Assembly (NCBI GenBank): GCA_002733715.2
Contig: NVWQ02000024.1
Location: 42,312-106,311, forward strand
From: Methylophaga sp.
GTDB lineage: Bacteria; Pseudomonadota; Gammaproteobacteria; Nitrosococcales; Methylophagaceae
Direction: 5' to 3'
Length of the DNA: 64,000 nt
Shown here: in pieces, positions 18,628-27,485 of the stretch
Numbering within the stretch: position 1 is the first letter of the stretch
How the letters are laid out: each line of letters begins with the position of its first letter
The notes under the pieces: model-generated
Database searches by the model: none
Seen by the model: the letters and a program-made list of their open reading frames with translations, nothing else
Told to the model about the DNA's origin: nothing
Position numbers and translations under genes: made by a program

Positions 18628-19059
18628 AGAACTGGGATCTAACCATTTTATTTGACCAAAGCCAGCAACCAAACGAATTTTTGTCAGTTTTAATAAGTAA
18701 AAGTTAAAACCTGGTAACTCTAATGTCATTGACGCGGTTGGAAATTGCTCTAGATATTGCTTACGCAGCTGATTTTCATCTTGAGCCAATTTTGCTATAG
18801 CTAAGCAGGTAACGCGAGCGCCAGCACTAGGATCATCAGCATCTGCAGGATCGAAAATAGTCAGCGAGACTTTAGCATTCGCATTAATATTATGAGTGTG
18901 CTCTGCTAGATGGCTGATAAATATAGCGATGTCACCTTCTTTGCTGATGATATAAGGTGTAATGGACCCAAAAGGAAAACCTTCTTCAGATTTTGAATGA
19001 GTAGATAGCACACCGTAATTTTGTGCTTGAATGAATTGTTTTGGATCGAGTTTATTCAT
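18616..19059 (-). CDS. Pyridoxamine 5'-phosphate oxidase-fold protein (HugZ-like)
   Basis: A 147-residue split-barrel flavin-binding-type protein: YGVLSTHSKSEEGFPFGSITPYI, then IAIFISHLAEHTHNINANAKVSLTIFD, and ARVTCLAIAKL. This pattern is that of the N-terminal half of HugZ-type haem-handling proteins and related FMN-binding proteins. The C-terminal haem-binding half is absent. I chose the ATG at 19059, which overlaps the upstream stop as ATGA; an ATG 15 bases earlier lies within the upstream gene. Function is not known. Confidence 0.75.
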   Translation of the reverse strand: MNKLDPKQFIQAQNYGVLSTHSKSEEGFPFGSITPYIISKEGDIAIFISHLAEHTHNINANAKVSLTIFDPADADDPSAGARVTCLAIAKLAQDENQLRKQYLEQFPTASMTLELPGFNFYLLKLTKIRLVAGFGQIKWLDPSSLSL

Positions 19060-19829
19060 GGTGTAAGGATCCAATTAATTTCTTTGGCAGTTATTTTTCC
19101 TACTTTACAAAAACGGAGATCTTTTGGTATTTCAAATTGTGTTTCGGATATGGGAATGCGACCTGCCATAATTTCGCAATAGCGCTGAGGGTAACGGGGG
19201 CTTTTATCTGGCTTAACATAACCTGCGGGATAAATAGGTTGGTTATCACTGGCGCCAACAGTATGCAATATTTCATGCGCCATAACCAGTGCATTCTGCC
19301 TATTTTGTTTTGGCAAAGAGTAGGCGTGGATAATACCTATTAAACCTTTTTGTAAACCAAGTGAATGTTCAAGCGCTTGGTTATTTTTGCCCTGATGATA
19401 CAGTACAAACAGTCTGATACGATCCGTGTTTGATTTACTATCAGGTGTGTTTTTATAAGCCCAGTAGCGTAGTTCTATGCTCCACCACATAACTTGAAAG
19501 GTTGCATTGCGATCTTTGGGAGGAGAAGGAGGATGCGCTGTGACGGTCGAACCTAGACGTGTAATAATCGGCCTAACAACGGTAAGCTGATATTGTTTTG
19601 CACCTTTGATAAAGAAATTATCAATATCGACAAAGTGCTTTTTAGATAATGCATTGATATAAGCTTCAGTTGCAGCGCTACCATCACCATTGATCGGAAA
19701 AATAACAACCTCAATGGGTTGATACCATGACGTAGTGTTGAGTCGTTGGTTTTGTGTATAGATGGCAACGCTAGCTAAGAGGAGCAGTAAAAATACAACA
19801 CGGAAATTTCTAAAGCTAAATACTTTCAT
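19056..19829 (-). CDS. Putative membrane-anchored zinc metallopeptidase-like protein
   Basis: A 257-residue protein with an N-terminal hydrophobic segment (about 10-25, signal peptide or anchor) and no other membrane span. Near residue 184 it carries AHEILHTVGASD, which fits the HExxHxxGxxD zinc-binding pattern seen in some metzincin-like peptidases. The family is not otherwise recognised. Its last codons overlap the start of the PNPOx-fold gene by four bases. A perfect palindrome covers its start codon, and only about 20 bases separate that palindrome from the cold-shock gene terminator, so its promoter is unclear. Confidence 0.6.
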   Translation of the reverse strand: MKVFSFRNFRVVFLLLLLASVAIYTQNQRLNTTSWYQPIEVVIFPINGDGSAATEAYINALSKKHFVDIDNFFIKGAKQYQLTVVRPIITRLGSTVTAHPPSPPKDRNATFQVMWWSIELRYWAYKNTPDSKSNTDRIRLFVLYHQGKNNQALEHSLGLQKGLIGIIHAYSLPKQNRQNALVMAHEILHTVGASDNQPIYPAGYVKPDKSPRYPQRYCEIMAGRIPISETQFEIPKDLRFCKVGKITAKEINWILTP

Positions 19830-19863
19830 AATATACCCAAGTTACTTGGGTATATTATGAAAG
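19823..19863. repeat. Perfect 41-bp palindrome over a start codon
   Basis: Two perfect 20-base arms (19823-19842 and 19844-19863) flank one central base. The left arm contains the start codon (19827-19829) of the metallopeptidase-like gene. The core ATATACCCAAGT resembles the outer ends (ATACCCGTGAT) of the composite repeats near 41 and 43 kb. In mRNA it would bury the start region in a strong hairpin. Confidence 0.8.
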
Positions 19864-19883
19864 GTGAACTTATTTCTGGCAAT

Positions 19884-19918
19884 AAAAAAGGCCGGATAGA
19901 TAAATCTAATCGGCCTTT
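19884..19918 (-). terminator. Rho-independent terminator of the cold-shock gene
   Basis: On the minus strand AAAGGCCG pairs with CGGCCTTT (arms 19911-19918 and 19887-19894), and the descending arm runs into TTTTTTATTG. It lies 24 bases after the cold-shock gene stop, a standard place. Confidence 0.85.
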
Positions 19919-19941
19919 CATATTTTGTGCTTAGGTTCTAA

Positions 19942-20151
19942 CTAGGCTGGAACAACGTTCTCAGCTTGTGGACCTTTAGCGCCCTGAGTAACTTCCATCG
20001 TTACTGCTTGGCCTTCTTTCAAAGATTTAAAACCATCTGATTGAATTGCACTGTGATGAACGAATACATCTGGACCACTTTCTTGCTCGATAAATCCAAA
20101 ACCTTTTGCATCATTGAACCACTTAACGGTTCCTGTAACTTGATCTGCCAT
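19942..20151 (-). CDS. Cold-shock-type RNA chaperone (CspA family)
   Basis: A 69-residue cold-shock domain protein with both RNA-binding motifs, KGFGFIEQ (RNP1) and DVFVHHSAI (RNP2). It binds single-stranded nucleic acid. I chose the ATG at 20151 because GAGGTAG lies upstream and the family starts here; an earlier in-frame ATG would add 16 atypical residues. The long AT-rich 5' region (20152-20464) may include a structured leader as in other csp genes. Which csp paralogue this is cannot be said. Confidence 0.95.
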   Translation of the reverse strand: MADQVTGTVKWFNDAKGFGFIEQESGPDVFVHHSAIQSDGFKSLKEGQAVTMEVTQGAKGPQAENVVPA

Positions 20152-20464
20152 AACTACCTCAAAAATTTTACTTGTGTATCTTAAAATATTAACTAACATT
20201 CATTAGAAGCTAGCCTAACGTAACTCCTAACGAGAAGCTCACCGCATTGTACACGTTTATTCATGTCAAACCTAATTACTATACAAAATAACGGGGTTTC
20301 ATAGGGTTTTATATGATAAAGTTAAAATGTTTATCGTTTAAGCTGTTGATATTTAATCGGTTAACATGAGGTTTTATGTCAAAAACCCAAAAAAGTCAGA
20401 ATAATTTGTTTTAGGCGAACTTTTCATTCAATAGGACGTTTAGCGCAAATTAAGCGGTAAAGCT

Positions 20465-20731
20465 TTATTCTGGAACGAAATCTGTGGGAGGCTCTGAGCC
20501 GTCACCGAAGAAAAACTTTTCTAATTCTTCTTTTAAAAATTGCTGTGATTTAGGATCAGCTAAAGAGAGGCGGTTTTCATTAATTAACATGGTTTGCTGG
20601 CCTAACCATGATTGCCACGCTTCTTTTGAAACGGATTGGTATATCTTTTTACCCAACTCACCGGGATAGGGTGGAAAATCTAGCCCTTCAGCTTCTTTAT
20701 TTAGTTTTATGCAATTAACAGTATGTGCCAT
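20465..20731 (-). CDS. yggX: Fe(2+)-trafficking / oxidative damage protection protein YggX
   Basis: An 88-residue protein matching Ygg[28 protein letters not shown], then [21 protein letters not shown], and the family cysteine near position 7. It protects iron-sulfur proteins from oxidants and takes part in iron handling. It lies 7 bases after mutY, the same arrangement as in E. coli, and MutY has an iron-sulfur cluster. Confidence 0.95.
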   Translation of the reverse strand: MAHTVNCIKLNKEAEGLDFPPYPGELGKKIYQSVSKEAWQSWLGQQTMLINENRLSLADPKSQQFLKEELEKFFFGDGSEPPTDFVPE

Positions 20732-20738
20732 GGTATTC

Positions 20739-21776
20739 TCATAATGATTGTATTAATAATTTTACTGGTGCAGGTAAGCCCAGTTGTAATGCTTCGTCTA
20801 TTTTAACCCATTTGAGTTTATTATTGTCAGCGATATGATCCAAGTTACATGTGCAGTTTATGAGATGGGGATGAATGTTAAGCTTAAAATGGCTAAAGAC
20901 ATGTTTTATAGTTGCAAGAGGCTGGATTGTATTTGTAGAGAAATGTATATTTAATTTGCAGTAATCATCAAGTTCACCAATAGTTTTTGTTTCTGGAAAA
21001 CTCCAAAGTCCTCCCCAAATTCCCCGATTATCTCGTTGCTCGAGTAATAATTCGCCGTTGGATGATTGAGCAACAATCCAATGTGATTGACGTGTAGGAT
21101 TTGTTTTTTTAGGTTTAGGCGTGGGGTATTTTTTGGGATTACCTTGCGTGAATGCTTGGCAATCATGATTAACGGGGCATGCAGAACAATTAGGCTTGCT
21201 ACGAGTACATAAGGTTGCGCCCAGATCCATTTGTGCCTGAATATAGTCTGCAAAGCGATGTTGAGGTAATAACTGCTCGGCAAAATTCCACAATTTAGTT
21301 TCAACTATTTTACTACCTGGCCAGCCTTCAATGGCCGCATATCGAGTTAATACGCGCTTTACATTGCCATCAAGAATAGGGGAACGTTGATGGTAAGCTA
21401 ATGCCATAATGGCGCCAGCAGTAGAACGGCCAATTCCGGGTAAAGCAACTAAATCATCAATATTTGAAGGCATATTACCTTGATGCGATTCGGTAACAAT
21501 TACTGCGGTTTTATAAAGGTTTCTAGCTCTTGCGTAATAGCCTAACCCTGTCCAAAGTGCGAGTACATCGTCAACTGAAGCGTTAGCTAAGGCTGTTATA
21601 TCAGGGAATTGTTGGATAAACCGTAGGTAATAGGGGATAACCGTAGCAACCTGAGTTTGTTGTAACATAATTTCAGATAGCCACACATGGTAAGGTGTAG
21701 TCTGTTGTTGCCATGGCAGATCTTTTCGACCTGACGTGTCAAACCAAGTTAGTAGCCGATCACTAAAATTATTCAA
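20739..21776 (-). CDS. mutY: A/G-specific adenine DNA glycosylase
   Basis: A 345-residue protein that removes adenine mispaired with 8-oxoguanine. The helix-hairpin-helix region reads [17 protein letters not shown], with the catalytic aspartate in [14 protein letters not shown]. The iron-sulfur loop is C-x6-C-x2-C-x5-C ([17 protein letters not shown]). A C-terminal NUDIX-like domain for 8-oxoG recognition follows. It overlaps nothing and is followed by yggX. Confidence 0.96.
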   Translation of the reverse strand: MNNFSDRLLTWFDTSGRKDLPWQQQTTPYHVWLSEIMLQQTQVATVIPYYLRFIQQFPDITALANASVDDVLALWTGLGYYARARNLYKTAVIVTESHQGNMPSNIDDLVALPGIGRSTAGAIMALAYHQRSPILDGNVKRVLTRYAAIEGWPGSKIVETKLWNFAEQLLPQHRFADYIQAQMDLGATLCTRSKPNCSACPVNHDCQAFTQGNPKKYPTPKPKKTNPTRQSHWIVAQSSNGELLLEQRDNRGIWGGLWSFPETKTIGELDDYCKLNIHFSTNTIQPLATIKHVFSHFKLNIHPHLINCTCNLDHIADNNKLKWVKIDEALQLGLPAPVKLLIQSL

Positions 21777-21795
21777 AACCAGCTAAATATTGTAT

Positions 21796-24015
21796 TTAGA
21801 AAAGCCCTTTAAACTTATCTTTTAATGCGTCTTTAGCTTGGTCTTCAACTGATTTAGTCGGCTCTTCTGGTTTTGCTTCTTCGATGGTTTGTCCATCAGC
21901 TGCTTCGGTAGGAGCAGGTTCAGATTTTTCGGAGCCTAGTACTCCACCTAATAAACCGCCTAAGTTATCACCTAGTTTATCTTTAAGTTTGTCGACCATT
22001 TTTGCTTTAATTTCTTCTTTAGCTTTGTCTTTAAATAGGCTTGCTAAGTCAACACTTGGTTTAGGATTATCAAAGCTGCCAGTAATCTTTATAGGGATAG
22101 TTAAGCCTTTCAGATCGGCAAGATCTTCACCGCCTTGTCCAGAAGCAGAGCTAACGATAGATACTTTAAGACCATAATCAATACCTTCTTTGGGTAGATC
22201 AATTTTGCCAGCGCCATCAATGCGTAATAGTGGAGATTTCACAAACAGGTCTTGATTATTTATTACACCATTTTTGGCTACAAATGAACCTGTAAGGCTG
22301 GAGAAATCAGTTTTCACTGGTTCGTTTGACGTTACTTTTTTCCCGCCTAAAGCTGCTTTAGCTTTGCGAATACTTTCTGCAATGTTAACTCCCTTTACCG
22401 AACCATCGGTAAATGAAAAATTGCCGTTGCCTGACAGAGTAGCTTTAATTTGGTCAATTGTTGCACCGTTGCCTGTCAACTTTGCTTGAGCATTTACTGC
22501 TCCGGAAAGTTTGTCGCTGCCATTTAAATCCTTCAATAAAGGGCCCACTTGAACACCTTTCAAACTTTCATTAAGGACGATCTTTAATGTCTTTCCTCTA
22601 GCATCGAGACTGACATTACCTTTGTATTGACCTTGATACATATTGGCACTTAGAGGAGCCAGTTTAATTAAGCCTTTGTTAGCATTAATTTGCAGATGAA
22701 TTTTTTCACTATGGGTGCCGCTAATTTTTAATTTGCCAATATCGAAAGTACCTTTAGCATTAAGGCCTCGCAATGCTTCTAGAGGCAGCTTGTCATCACT
22801 CGACTTAGCTGGAGCAGCAGATTTTGTATCTGCGGTGGCTGTTTTAGCACCTGCGGGTGGTAAGTAGCGATCAAGATCAATTTCATCTAAGACTAATTTG
22901 AATGTGATGGCAGGATCTGCAAAATTACTTACGCCTAATTGACCTGTCAATTTAGTCTGGTCTAGAGTCACTTCTAAATTTTGGGCGTTAAATCGTTTAT
23001 TAGAGGCGGTAAAACGGGTTGTTAGTTTCACCAGTTCAAGTGTTGAGCTATCAGCCATAACAGGCAGTTCTATCGCTAGTTTATTTGCTAATTGGCGTAG
23101 ATTAAATGGGTTGACGGTAAAATTACCTGAGATATCAGGTGTATCCGATGAAATTTTACTTGCTTTAACATCACCGTTAATCAATAGATCTTGTATTTGA
23201 ATAGCTAATTGTGAAATAGCAACAGTTTGTTGCTCCATATTTGCCACAACATCACCGGTTAAAACAATATCCGTTTTCGGGAAAGGTAATGTCTCCCCTT
23301 CTGCATTGATAGTGAAATTTAGGCCTGTTAGAGTATATAACTGTTTGGCTAAATCTAGCATCACCTCTGAATCTAAGCTGATATGCGCTTTGACTTGAGG
23401 GTTAATACTCGTTAAGTCAAAATCCATATCAACGGCAGAAGGCTTGCCGGGTGTTAATGCTCCTGTTGTAAGGTTAAAATTATTTATTTTATATTGTTGC
23501 GAGGTGCTAGCATCAGTCCAAATAATATTTGCATTTGTCAGTTTGATACCGTCTATATTTATAGATGAAAGTGCAGGTTTATTGCTGTCAGAATCAGAAG
23601 GCTTTTCTTCACTTGCTTTATCTTCACCTGCCAGATCATCCCAGTTTGTTTTACCAGCTTTATTTTTCTCTAAATTAAGTGTTAATCCATCAAGAACAAC
23701 CGTATCCATTACTAATTGTTTTTTCAGTAGCGGCATTAACTTTATGCGAACTTCTGTGTTTTCCACTTTTACAAATTGCTCAGCCTTAAAGCCTTTTGCA
23801 TTACTTAGTGACAGAGGTCCTAATTCAATGGCTATCCATGGGAAAACAGATAACTCAATATCACCATTTAGTGTTAGCGTTCGCCCGGTTGCTTTTTCTA
23901 TAGTGTCAGAAATTTCTTCTTTATAATCATTTGGGTCAAAGAAAAAGGGTAAGGCAATAAGCCCAGCCACAACGAGAATAATGAGGAAAATTATTATTTT
24001 TATTAGAGTACGCAT
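21796..24015 (-). CDS. asmA: AsmA family outer-membrane biogenesis protein
   Basis: A 739-residue protein with an N-terminal membrane anchor (about 5-25), then IEKATGRTLTLNGDIELSVFPWIAIELGPLSLSNAKGF, the AsmA N-terminal pattern. The C-terminal AsmA-2 part contains GNGNFSFTDGSVKGVNIAESIRKA. AsmA-like proteins are inner-membrane-anchored, periplasmic beta-rich proteins linked to phospholipid transport and outer-membrane assembly. The C-terminal tail is rich in Lys, Glu and Pro. It is upstream of mutY on the same strand, 19 bases away. Confidence 0.9.
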   Translation of the reverse strand: MRTLIKIIIFLIILVVAGLIALPFFFDPNDYKEEISDTIEKATGRTLTLNGDIELSVFPWIAIELGPLSLSNAKGFKAEQFVKVENTEVRIKLMPLLKKQLVMDTVVLDGLTLNLEKNKAGKTNWDDLAGEDKASEEKPSDSDSNKPALSSINIDGIKLTNANIIWTDASTSQQYKINNFNLTTGALTPGKPSAVDMDFDLTSINPQVKAHISLDSEVMLDLAKQLYTLTGLNFTINAEGETLPFPKTDIVLTGDVVANMEQQTVAISQLAIQIQDLLINGDVKASKISSDTPDISGNFTVNPFNLRQLANKLAIELPVMADSSTLELVKLTTRFTASNKRFNAQNLEVTLDQTKLTGQLGVSNFADPAITFKLVLDEIDLDRYLPPAGAKTATADTKSAAPAKSSDDKLPLEALRGLNAKGTFDIGKLKISGTHSEKIHLQINANKGLIKLAPLSANMYQGQYKGNVSLDARGKTLKIVLNESLKGVQVGPLLKDLNGSDKLSGAVNAQAKLTGNGATIDQIKATLSGNGNFSFTDGSVKGVNIAESIRKAKAALGGKKVTSNEPVKTDFSSLTGSFVAKNGVINNQDLFVKSPLLRIDGAGKIDLPKEGIDYGLKVSIVSSASGQGGEDLADLKGLTIPIKITGSFDNPKPSVDLASLFKDKAKEEIKAKMVDKLKDKLGDNLGGLLGGVLGSEKSEPAPTEAADGQTIEEAKPEEPTKSVEDQAKDALKDKFKGLF

Positions 24016-24036
24016 GGCTCTTATCCTTGTAACATT

Positions 24037-26013
24037 TTAGATTGCTGAAAAACTAAAATGATCATAGTTAAATGAGTTATCAATTAATGAATCAATTGAG
24101 ATTATATACGTTTTCTCATTTTCTGTAAGCTCTAAGGCTTCATCAATATTGAGTCGGCCTTTCGGTGCTATGAGTGTATCCGCTTGTTTTTTATTTCGTA
24201 AAAGTAATGCCGGTATTTGTTCGGGTTCATCTTCTAAGAAGAAATGAACGGCATGCGGTTCTCCATGGAGTAGTTCTATCCCCATTACCACATTGCTATC
24301 GTTAAGGCGTAACCAGCGAATAAGCGCCAAGGATGTAGGCTTTTTGTCTTCAAAAACACCATAAAAGTCACCTACATCGAGATGACTGTAAAGAATGTTT
24401 TGATCGCTAACCATCATGCCGCCTAAGCCACGATTATGAATATTCCAGTAGTTGCCAACATCTTGAGGACTAGACTGTAAAGCGCTATGAATATCTTCAA
24501 GATCTTTAACCAATTTAACTTGAATATCATCATCGGATTGAATACGCTTAAACTGGCGTTCATAAGAATTATTAAGATGGGGAATAACTTTTTTCAATAA
24601 TTGGATTTCTGAGCTATAAACATTGTCATCAATCGAGGAGGCGGCTAATTGGAATATTCTTTCAATTGCGGCCAATGCTAAATGGGTATCAAGTATGCGA
24701 ATATCAGGCAAACTTCGTTCTTTATTCGTCATTCTATCTAATGAAGTGGGAAGGTGATCGCCGGAAAGGTCTAGATAGAAAAGGCCACCCATGAGTGAAT
24801 CTTTGTGGGGATGCTTTTGATCTTCTGACGGTAAATCTATCACTATTTTCTGTGTATATTTCGCCATGAGTCGATATAGTTTTAATATATCGACCTTAGT
24901 TAGACGGAAGGGATCGGCAATGCATGTAAGTATAATTTGATTGTATATACTAGAAAATGAGAGTGATGCTTGATCATCTTTGGTTGAAACCTTAGTGTCT
25001 AATACCTTTGATGCTTCACAACACAAATAAAGTTGGTGCAGCGTGTTTGTTGCCGCAGCTTGAGCGCGTCGAAGAAAGCAATACGAATGCAATATGGTCA
25101 GGCTGCTGTATTCTGCAACGCGATTGATGGCGAGTAAGAAAGGTTCTTTAGATTTTGGATGACTGCCTTGCTCGAAGGCTTCCACAAGTAATATTTTATA
25201 GCCTATAGTCAGCTCGTCGATAAGCAGTGCTAATGCTTGTACAGATTTTAAATAATCATCCTGAGAAAATCCATCGAGTGCATTTACTTTGGCCTCCCAA
25301 CTACGCATTAACGGAAAGGTTGATTTACGATAGATCTCAAGCAAGACTTGGCGCGTTTTTGATGGAATAATAAAACGATTTAAAGGTATGAGATTACTGA
25401 GTACTGAATTTATAAGCGCATCATCATCACGGCTTGCAAGCAGTAATTGTAATGATTGTTTTAACTCAATGGGATCTAATATTAAATCAGCTTGTATTTC
25501 CGTTTGCTCAGGTAATGCAAAGTTTATAGGTGGCAAATCACGATGTGATGATTGCCTGCGAGTGAGTCGTTTAGATACAGCACTAAAAATAGAATCTTTT
25601 TCTTTAACAACTGTTTCATTCTCTGTATTTTCAGCAGCATATATTTCTTGCAATGCTATTTCTTCAGCGGAATAATTCTTTAGTTGCTCTGCTAATTTAA
25701 TTTGCTTTGCAGCTGTATTAAGTACTTCGGAAAAGTTTTTTGTGCGTAATGGTTTTTTTAAAACGATGTCTACAGCAACATCCACATCTAGATTAGTGGA
25801 AAATAAAACAGACATGCCATCTGAGCTAGAATGACTTTGCCAGGCTGTAATACTTTTTTCTGATTCAAACGAATAAATGCATAGATCTGCAGGACCAGAC
25901 AATACGATTTCCCATTCGTGTTTACGTTGAGATGTTGTTAAGTGAAACATTGACTTGATTGAGCCAATATCACCATCATTTAATTCACAGAGCTTAATTT
26001 TCAACGTTGACAT
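24037..26013 (-). CDS. Unknown protein with a PilZ-like C-terminal region
   Basis: A 658-residue soluble protein I do not recognise as a named gene. The first 110 residues look like a degenerate receiver-type domain (VDVAVDIVLKKPLRTKNFSEVL). The middle is helical. The C-terminal part, about residues 525-600, has NRGLGGMMVSDQN, then ALIRWLRLNDSNVVMGIELL, which resembles the GG and W/R...G(I/V)EL strands of PilZ barrels that bind cyclic di-GMP. The usual RxxxR motif is not evident. It lies 21 bases upstream of asmA. A MITE-like element ends 18 bases before its ATG and may supply its promoter. Confidence 0.55.
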   Translation of the reverse strand: MSTLKIKLCELNDGDIGSIKSMFHLTTSQRKHEWEIVLSGPADLCIYSFESEKSITAWQSHSSSDGMSVLFSTNLDVDVAVDIVLKKPLRTKNFSEVLNTAAKQIKLAEQLKNYSAEEIALQEIYAAENTENETVVKEKDSIFSAVSKRLTRRQSSHRDLPPINFALPEQTEIQADLILDPIELKQSLQLLLASRDDDALINSVLSNLIPLNRFIIPSKTRQVLLEIYRKSTFPLMRSWEAKVNALDGFSQDDYLKSVQALALLIDELTIGYKILLVEAFEQGSHPKSKEPFLLAINRVAEYSSLTILHSYCFLRRAQAAATNTLHQLYLCCEASKVLDTKVSTKDDQASLSFSSIYNQIILTCIADPFRLTKVDILKLYRLMAKYTQKIVIDLPSEDQKHPHKDSLMGGLFYLDLSGDHLPTSLDRMTNKERSLPDIRILDTHLALAAIERIFQLAASSIDDNVYSSEIQLLKKVIPHLNNSYERQFKRIQSDDDIQVKLVKDLEDIHSALQSSPQDVGNYWNIHNRGLGGMMVSDQNILYSHLDVGDFYGVFEDKKPTSLALIRWLRLNDSNVVMGIELLHGEPHAVHFFLEDEPEQIPALLLRNKKQADTLIAPKGRLNIDEALELTENEKTYIISIDSLIDNSFNYDHFSFSAI

Positions 26014-26030
26014 TAAAACGGTACCTTAGT

Positions 26031-26213
26031 GGAGCCTCTGAACAAGTCATGGACGAAATAGATTGCGTCAAAAATAGCCAGTTTTAAAGCCTGCCCCGTA
26101 CTTGATACGGGGGCGAAAAACGCAGGTAATAGCGAGCTATTGCAAAGTTTTTTAACGCAGAAACTGGCTATTTTTGACGTGAGATATGAGTTCATGACTT
26201 GTTCAGAGGCTCC
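26031..26213. mobile_element. MITE-like element with 21-bp perfect terminal inverted repeats
   Basis: The termini GGAGCCTCTGAACAAGTCAT+G (26031-26051) and their exact complement (26193-26213) enclose a 183-bp element. Inside, an 18-bp inverted pair lies at 26067-26084 and 26161-26178, and a CCCCGTA/TACGGGG stem lies between. No transposase is encoded; the 60-codon frame inside is an artefact of the symmetry. It abuts the stop codon of the corB-like gene. No direct flanking duplication is evident. Confidence 0.85.
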
Positions 26214-27485
26214 TTAAACATCCTGTTTTGTATCATTCCAGATCCTTACTGTTCTGATGGTGTTATCGGCCGTTTGAATGACTTCAATAATATAATTTTC
26301 AATACGCAAACTGACACCTGCTTCAGGAATACTTTCTAATAATTCTAAAATAAGGCCATTGATAGTTTTAGGACCATCAGTAGGCAAACTCCACTGGTTA
26401 TGACGATTTATTTCTCGAATAGTTGCGCAGCCATTAATAAGATAACTACCATCTTCTTGAGGATGAATATCTTTATCTTCATCGATCAAATCAGATGTAA
26501 ATTCACCGACAATCTCACGGAAAATATCTTCTAGAGTGATCAAGCCAAGCATGTCACCATATTCATCGACAACGATACCCGTACGACGACGCTGGCGTTG
26601 AAATTGAATTAATTGCACATTAAGAGGCGTATTTTCAGGCACAAAATAACTTTCTTTAACAATATTACTTAAGGATTCTTTAGTTAAATTATCCTGTGCT
26701 AACAAATGAAGTGTTTTTCTGACATGTAATATGCCAATAAGATTATCCATATTATCTTCATATATCGGCAGGCGAGTATGACTGCAGTGGGAAAGTTGTT
26801 TAATAATCTCTGGCAATGCTGCGTTGATATCTAAGCCTTCTATTTCATTTCTAGGGGTCATTACATCATCGACGGTGACTTTTTCTAGATCTAAAATACT
26901 AACCAACATTTCTTTATGCCGTTTAGGAATTAAACCACCTGCTTCAATCAGTGCGATACGGAGTTCTTCCCTATTAATTGCTGATGATGAAGATTCATTT
27001 GCAGAAACACCGAAGAAACCTAATAAACGGTTAGTAATAAGGTTGGTAAACCACACAAAAGGATAGAGTAAAAATAATAATGGTTTTAAAATAAAACTAG
27101 CAGGAAAGGCAACCCGTTCGGGGTGTAACGCCGCAAGCGTTTTGGGCGTTACTTCAGCAAAAAGCAGTACAACTAGGGTTAAAACCACGGTAGCGATAGC
27201 AATACCATTTTCACCATATAATTTAATTCCAATTACGGTGGCAATAGATGCGGCCAAGATGTTAACAAAGTTATTACCCAGTAAAATTAAACCGATTAAT
27301 CGATCAGGGCGCTCTAGTAATTGGCTGGCCCGAATGGCCCCAGCATGGCCTTCATTTTCTAAATGCCGTAATCGATAACGGTTCAGGGACATTAATGCCG
27401 TTTCGGAACTAGAAAAAAAGGCCGAAAGAAGCAGCAATATAAATAGTATGAAAAACAACAGGGAGATGGACGTACTTTCAAGCAT
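26214..27485 (-). CDS. corB: CorB/YfjD-type DUF21-CBS-CorC membrane protein
   Basis: A 423-residue protein. The N-terminal DUF21 membrane domain (ILLLLSAFFSSSETALMSLNRYRLRHLENEG, residues about 15-45, with further membrane segments to about 150) is followed by two CBS repeats (VMTPRNEIEGLDIN; GIVVDEYGDMLGLITLEDIFREIVGEF) and a CorC/HlyC domain (TIREINRHNQWSLP). The family is linked to Mg2+ or Co2+ efflux. It overlaps the ypjD stop by one base. The ypjD-corB pair beside ffh matches E. coli, which supports the CorB assignment. Confidence 0.88.
   Translation of the reverse strand: MLESTSISLLFFILFILLLLSAFFSSSETALMSLNRYRLRHLENEGHAGAIRASQLLERPDRLIGLILLGNNFVNILAASIATVIGIKLYGENGIAIATVVLTLVVLLFAEVTPKTLAALHPERVAFPASFILKPLLFLLYPFVWFTNLITNRLLGFFGVSANESSSSAINREELRIALIEAGGLIPKRHKEMLVSILDLEKVTVDDVMTPRNEIEGLDINAALPEIIKQLSHCSHTRLPIYEDNMDNLIGILHVRKTLHLLAQDNLTKESLSNIVKESYFVPENTPLNVQLIQFQRQRRRTGIVVDEYGDMLGLITLEDIFREIVGEFTSDLIDEDKDIHPQEDGSYLINGCATIREINRHNQWSLPTDGPKTINGLILELLESIPEAGVSLRIENYIIEVIQTADNTIRTVRIWNDTKQDV

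Noticed and set aside
26013..26195. A 60-codon frame between the PilZ-like gene and the corB-like gene
   Set aside because: It lies wholly inside the MITE-like inverted-repeat element and has no ribosome site or family likeness.
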